Assembly: GCA_002163245.1 (NCBI GenBank)
Contig: MAAL01000115.1
Span: 1 to 64,000, forward strand
Direction: 5' to 3'
DNA: 64,000 nt
Source: Gammaproteobacteria bacterium 42_54_T18
GTDB taxonomy: Bacteria > Pseudomonadota > Gammaproteobacteria > Pseudomonadales > Ketobacteraceae
A program made the translations under genes and the position numbers. Positions 63,024 to 64,000 of this stretch are shown piece by piece. Positions within the stretch are counted from its first letter, which is position 1. Every line of letters begins with the position of its first letter. Below the pieces are notes generated by a model that made no database searches, was not told where the DNA came from, and was given only the letters and a program-made list of their open reading frames with translations.

Positions 63024-64000
63024 TCACAACGCTAATTCTTTATCTATATTCAATACAGGGATATCGCTTTTGTATTCTAAGGGCGTACTTTTAACGCCCC
63101 CATCATCGTCAAAATCAATCAGCTGTCCATTTTCCATTTTCAACAGCCTATCCGACAAATGAAAATAGCGATCATCATGTGAAATAACAAATATCGTTTT
63201 ACCTTGTTCTTTCAACTCAGGGAGTAAGTGGTGATAAAATACATCCTTAAATGCAGGATCCTGATCTGCGGCCCACTCATCAAACAGCAGGAATGGCCTA
63301 TCTTCTAAATAAGCGACAATTAGCGCTAACCGTTTTCGCTGCCCTTGAGATAGATTTCTCGAAGTAAACGCTCCATCTTTAATCTTTACCTTATGCTGAA
63401 GATTAAGTTTGGAAATCAATTCATTACCTACACTATCTAAATCCACGTACTGATCTTCCAATAATTGCTCAAACAAATGAAAATCAGAAAAAACAGCTGA
63501 AAATAACTGGCGATATTGATCTCTGCTTTCATTATTGATCACCCTTCCATCCAGTTTGATCACCCCCTCTTCAGGAACATACAAACCAACCAAAAGCTTC
63601 GCTAATGTAGTTTTGCCACTACCATTACCACCAACAAGAAACACCAATTCTCCAGGTGAAAAACGCAAACTAACAGGCCCCAACGTAAAGAAGTCGTCAC
63701 TTCCTTCGTGATAATAGCGATGCTGAACTGATGTTAACTCCAACAGTTCAAATGACTTTATTTGTTCTTTTGCTAATATTTCATCATCAACTAGCTGCTG
63801 ACAAACTTCATCAATGTGATCGGCAGCTATCTTGGCGAAGTTAAGCGCCGGCATATTCAACAACAATACTTCTAGAGGGGGCATCATAAAAATAAAAAGC
63901 AACGCAAACCCCGTCATAACCCTCAAGGGCGCACCATCAGCAGCCATAATCGCCATCGCTACGCCAATAAAAGTAAAAATCAGAAATCTCCCCCAACTGG
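63024..64000 (-). CDS. pvdE: PvdE/SyrD-family ABC transporter, membrane-NBD fusion (partial, N-terminus off the right edge)
   Basis: About 325 codons are seen; the frame stays open to base 64000, so the first ATG at 63956 is internal. The visible part starts in the last membrane helices (VMTGFALLFIFMMPPLEVLLL). It continues with a linker and a nucleotide-binding domain with Walker A GGNGSGKTT, signature LSQGQRKR (Gln in place of the second Gly), Walker B FLLFDEWAADQDP and switch ISHDDRYF. This is the pattern of cyclic-peptide/siderophore exporters such as PvdE, which move a precursor into the periplasm. It is first in the visible order exporter, pvdA, mbtH, receptor, NRPS. Confidence 0.9.
   Translation of the reverse strand, partial: SWGRFLIFTFIGVAMAIMAADGAPLRVMTGFALLFIFMMPPLEVLLLNMPALNFAKIAADHIDEVCQQLVDDEILAKEQIKSFELLELTSVQHRYYHEGSDDFFTLGPVSLRFSPGELVFLVGGNGSGKTTLAKLLVGLYVPEEGVIKLDGRVINNESRDQYRQLFSAVFSDFHLFEQLLEDQYVDLDSVGNELISKLNLQHKVKIKDGAFTSRNLSQGQRKRLALIVAYLEDRPFLLFDEWAADQDPAFKDVFYHHLLPELKEQGKTIFVISHDDRYFHLSDRLLKMENGQLIDFDDDGGVKSTPLEYKSDIPVLNIDKELAL

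Overview
The window comes from an AT-rich Gram-negative bacterium, most likely a marine gammaproteobacterium. The pointers are a TonB/ExbB/ExbD system, two TonB-dependent receptors, a PvdA-type ornithine hydroxylase, a FecI/PvdS-type sigma factor, an FpvGHJKCDEF-like operon and an HlyBD type I secretion pair. Genus cannot be fixed from the sequence; a Cellvibrionaceae-like host is only a guess.

Layout. (1) 1-8181, minus strand: hlyB, then hlyD, then a very large RTX/Ca-binding protein that runs off the left edge. A good Fur-box match lies upstream of hlyB. The RTX protein carries two modules that look like the FrpC self-processing module, each starting at an Asp-Pro bond. (2) 8703-11395, plus strand: a tight four-gene operon (beta-barrel protein, ABCG-like ATPase, ABC-2 permease, small anchored protein) with no function I recognise. 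It is followed by a perfect 21-bp inverted repeat and a 43-codon Cys-containing mini-gene. (3) 11716-12604, minus strand: a Fur-box-preceded ECF sigma factor and an 80-residue stand-alone FecR N-terminal domain. (4) 12814-21741, plus strand: a fatty acyl-AMP ligase-ACP and a fully reducing type I PKS module. (5) 21862-34468, plus strand: exbB-exbD-tonB, a siderophore receptor, then a PepSY ferric-reductase-like gene, two small periplasmic/membrane proteins, a ZnuA-like binding protein, an ABC ATPase, a permease, a lipoprotein and a second PepSY reductase paralogue. (6) 34516-64000, minus strand, read right to left: PvdE-like exporter (cut by the right edge), ornithine N5-hydroxylase, MbtH, FhuA-type receptor, a 6574-residue five-module NRPS, and an RND adaptor plus pump.

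How it works together (inference). PvdA makes N5-hydroxyornithine. The NRPS adenylation pockets, read by hand, give the same DGETCGGVT signature in modules 1, 3 and 5 (hydroxyornithine-type) and DVWHVSLID in modules 2 and 4 (serine). Epimerases follow modules 3 and 4, and a thioesterase ends the line. The expected core is OHOrn-Ser-D-OHOrn-D-Ser-OHOrn, a tri-hydroxamate hexadentate ferric siderophore. The FAAL-PKS pair could supply an N-terminal fatty acyl tail, giving an amphiphilic siderophore. Export would use PvdE-like and RND systems, and uptake the two receptors with TonB-ExbBD. Iron would be released in the periplasm by PepSY reductases and handled by the Fpv-like binding protein/ABC set. 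No N5-acyl- or formyltransferase is seen in the window; it may lie beyond the right edge.
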